From NCBI GenBank assembly GCA_900314375.1, contig OMVC01000098.1, forward strand, positions 1 through 5,377: a DNA stretch of 5,377 nucleotides, read 5' to 3'. The notes under the pieces are model-generated. The model saw only the letters and a program-made list of their open reading frames with translations, did no database searches and was not told the origin of the DNA. Positions 4,092 through 5,377 of this stretch are shown here, in pieces; the stretch's first letter is position 1; every line of letters begins with the position of its first letter. The position numbers and the translations under genes were made by a program. Origin of the DNA: an uncultured bacterium (GTDB lineage: Bacteria > Cyanobacteriota > Vampirovibrionia > Gastranaerophilales > Gastranaerophilaceae).

Positions 4092-5022
4092 CGTTACCTC
4101 CTTTTGTTCCGTTTACATTTGAGATTAAATAACCGGCTTCAGCACCAACGAGGAATGGGGTGTAAATATCAGTCGCACGAATGTAGCGGACTTTGTTTCC
4201 TTCTTTTTCGTACTCATCAATTTGAAGAGCATCTTTTTTGCGGATAGTGTAAGCAAAAGCAGGATCGTATTCTGTTCTTGCATTAAGTTTTGGAACATAA
4301 GCAAGGATAATATTGTTTCCCCATACTCTCTCAAACTGGTCGCTTGCATTTGAATAAATCGCCTTTCCAATGACAATATTTTCAACTTCAAAGAACTCTT
4401 TTAATAAATCGAGAGTTACGATTTTATTTGTAGAGTTTGCAATTAAGCCTTTCAGAGATTCATTCCTTTTTAATGATTCCCATACTTCTTGTCCCATAAC
4501 GAGAGTGTTTGGATCTTGACCGATTTGTCTTGAAATTGCATCTTTTGCATCATCAATTACACCAACAGGATCGGAGTCTTTATGTGTAAATTGACTTGTG
4601 CCGGATAAAGCAATTTTATTTGTTGCAGGATACTTTGTCGGATCTTGTGCTAATGCGGCACATTGTGTTTCAAGTTTTAATAAAAGTCCCTGTGTTACAA
4701 CGTTTGTTGCGTGTACTTGCAACTTGATTTTACGAGCTTCTTCCTCTTCTCTATAATCGATCGGATAAGCCAAGTCGTGTTCTGTAAGGGTTGTTGTATG
4801 CTTTTTAAATCCTTTAGGACTAATTACATTTGAATTAGCTCTAATTGCACGTTCTGTGTCATAAACTTGGAATGCCTCTTTGTTAAATTCAAAGATATCC
4901 ACTTTTTCCAAATCCGAACTAATTACAGGAAATAAACTTTCAGCAATAAATGAATTATTACTGTATCCTCGTGCAACTTCGGACAAATAGGCATTAATTC
5001 TTAATTCTTCTAAACGCCCCAT
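4081..5022 (-). CDS. Major capsid protein (HK97-fold type)
   Basis: This 313-aa protein forms the phage head shell. The N-terminal region (LSEVARGYSNNSFIAESLFPVISSDLEKVDIFEFNKEAF, residues 13-51) matches a known capsid group in which 'xFIAdxvFPvvpV...g.y..f.kE.f' precedes the E-loop and a long helix. Here these are DLAYPIDYREEEEARK and VVTQGLLLKLETQCAAL. Later come a P-domain-like part (NTLVMGQEVWESLKRN, LLKEFFEVENIVIGKAIY) and a beta-strand end (RYIRATDIYTPFLVGAEAGYLISNV). The length is normal for this group. The C-terminus is a flexible KGGNGGN tail. The ATG follows AAGGAGGTATAA, whose TAA is the stop of the protease-scaffold gene. No N-terminal prodomain is evident; scaffolding probably comes from the gene just upstream. 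Confidence 0.88.
   Translation of the reverse strand: MGRLEELRINAYLSEVARGYSNNSFIAESLFPVISSDLEKVDIFEFNKEAFQVYDTERAIRANSNVISPKGFKKHTTTLTEHDLAYPIDYREEEEARKIKLQVHATNVVTQGLLLKLETQCAALAQDPTKYPATNKIALSGTSQFTHKDSDPVGVIDDAKDAISRQIGQDPNTLVMGQEVWESLKRNESLKGLIANSTNKIVTLDLLKEFFEVENIVIGKAIYSNASDQFERVWGNNIILAYVPKLNARTEYDPAFAYTIRKKDALQIDEYEKEGNKVRYIRATDIYTPFLVGAEAGYLISNVNGTKGGNGGN
4096..4103 (-). promoter_or_regulatory. Shine-Dalgarno of the 70-aa gene, inside the capsid gene
   Basis: AAGGAGGT is followed by AACG and then GTG at 4091-4089. It supports the GTG start. The same bases encode Lys-Gly-Gly near the capsid protein C-terminus. Confidence 0.8.
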
Positions 5023-5377
5023 TTATACCTCCTTAATCTTTAATAGTGCTTCACGAAATGAGATATTTTCTTCTTGGGCGATAGACTGTGCCTGTTTGAA
5101 TATCTCTAAACTTTCCTCATCTGCATCAGCATACTTTAGATCGTCTTCAGTCTTTTTCTTTGCATTTTTTTGTGCAATTTCATCAAACTCAACTTGCTTC
5201 GGTAATGCACAGATGAATGTTTTAAACTTATCGATGCTGTTGGAGGACTCGTCAAACTTTTTGACGTTGTCCAAGTCCTGTAAAATATTTAAAACAGCAT
5301 CTTTATTAGCAGGAGTTAAAACCCCGGCAGAGATTTGAGAGTCAATAAACTCGTTAAAATCTTTATCTCTTATAGTG
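5023..5377 (-). CDS. Mu gpI/Z-like head maturation protease-scaffold, C-terminal part
   Basis: The frame is open to the right edge (codons in phase with 5376), so only the last 117 residues are present. They read FNEFIDSQISAGVLTPANKDAVLNIL, then FKTFICALPKQVEFDEIAQ, and a charged helical end with ISFREALLKIKEV. 'FID..I.AG.LTPA.....L' followed by 'F...L..LP..VEF' is typical of the scaffold part of Mu-like gpI proteins. In Mu, gpI is the head protease and gpZ is a scaffold made from its 3' end. The protease catalytic residues would be upstream of the window. A TTG at 5274 could formally be a start, but it has no Shine-Dalgarno and lies in the middle of a conserved region, so I reject it. The position directly before the capsid gene supports the call. 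Confidence 0.72.
   Translation of the reverse strand, partial: TIRDKDFNEFIDSQISAGVLTPANKDAVLNILQDLDNVKKFDESSNSIDKFKTFICALPKQVEFDEIAQKNAKKKTEDDLKYADADEESLEIFKQAQSIAQEENISFREALLKIKEV
5027..5034 (-). promoter_or_regulatory. Shine-Dalgarno of the capsid gene
   Basis: AAGGAGGT lies four bases before the ATG, and those four bases contain the stop of the upstream gene. This near-perfect site fits the high expression needed for a major capsid protein. Confidence 0.85.

Noticed and set aside
3981..4247. Plus-strand frame antisense to the capsid and 70-aa genes
   Set aside because: It is antisense to two supported genes and has low-complexity hydrophobic content typical of reversed AT-rich coding DNA.
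4125..4391. Minus-strand 88-codon frame inside the capsid gene
   Set aside because: It lies entirely within the well-supported capsid gene in another frame and has no recognisable domain.
5096..5338. Plus-strand frame antisense to the protease-scaffold gene
   Set aside because: It is a Ser/Phe-rich antisense shadow with no family resemblance, opposite a frame that matches gpI-like scaffolds and is open to the edge.

Overview
This 5.4 kb window is the 3' part of a tailed-phage late operon, most likely a prophage or prophage remnant in an AT-rich bacterium. The genes use the standard code with TAG and TAA stops, and most have strong Shine-Dalgarno sites. The sequence does not let me name the host. 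Eleven genes lie on the minus strand (transcribed from 5377 down to 113). The gaps between them are at most 11 bp and several genes overlap, so I read them as one transcription unit. A partial plus-strand gene fills the first 112 bp. No stretch above 300 bp is without a gene, and I see no convincing promoter or terminator.

Head module (5377 to 3312): the C-terminal end of a Mu gpI/Z-like head protease-scaffold, a 313-aa major capsid protein, a 70-aa accessory protein, a DUF2190 capsid decoration protein, and a DUF1320 (Mu gp36-like) head-tail connector. The order resembles the head module of Mu-like phages. The connector stops after 79 residues, about half the usual family length.

Receptor-binding module (3315 to 634): five consecutive genes encode 166-185-aa paralogues of the phage tail-collar type. 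Each has a conserved N-terminus and collar domain, a central segment that differs in sequence and length, and a near-identical C-terminus. The stop of each unit helps form the ribosome binding site of the next. Shared DNA blocks indicate mosaic exchange between units.

Lysis gene and edge (622 to 1): an Amidase_2 peptidoglycan amidase (endolysin) ends exactly against the stop codon of a convergent YjbR/MmcQ-like gene.

The head genes would build and decorate the capsid, the collar proteins would form or tip the adsorption apparatus, and the amidase would release progeny. No tail tube, sheath, tape measure or baseplate genes lie between the connector and the collar array. With the short connector, this suggests either a deletion joining head and fibre modules or a rearranged phage whose tail genes lie elsewhere. 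The collar array is the most interesting part of the window.
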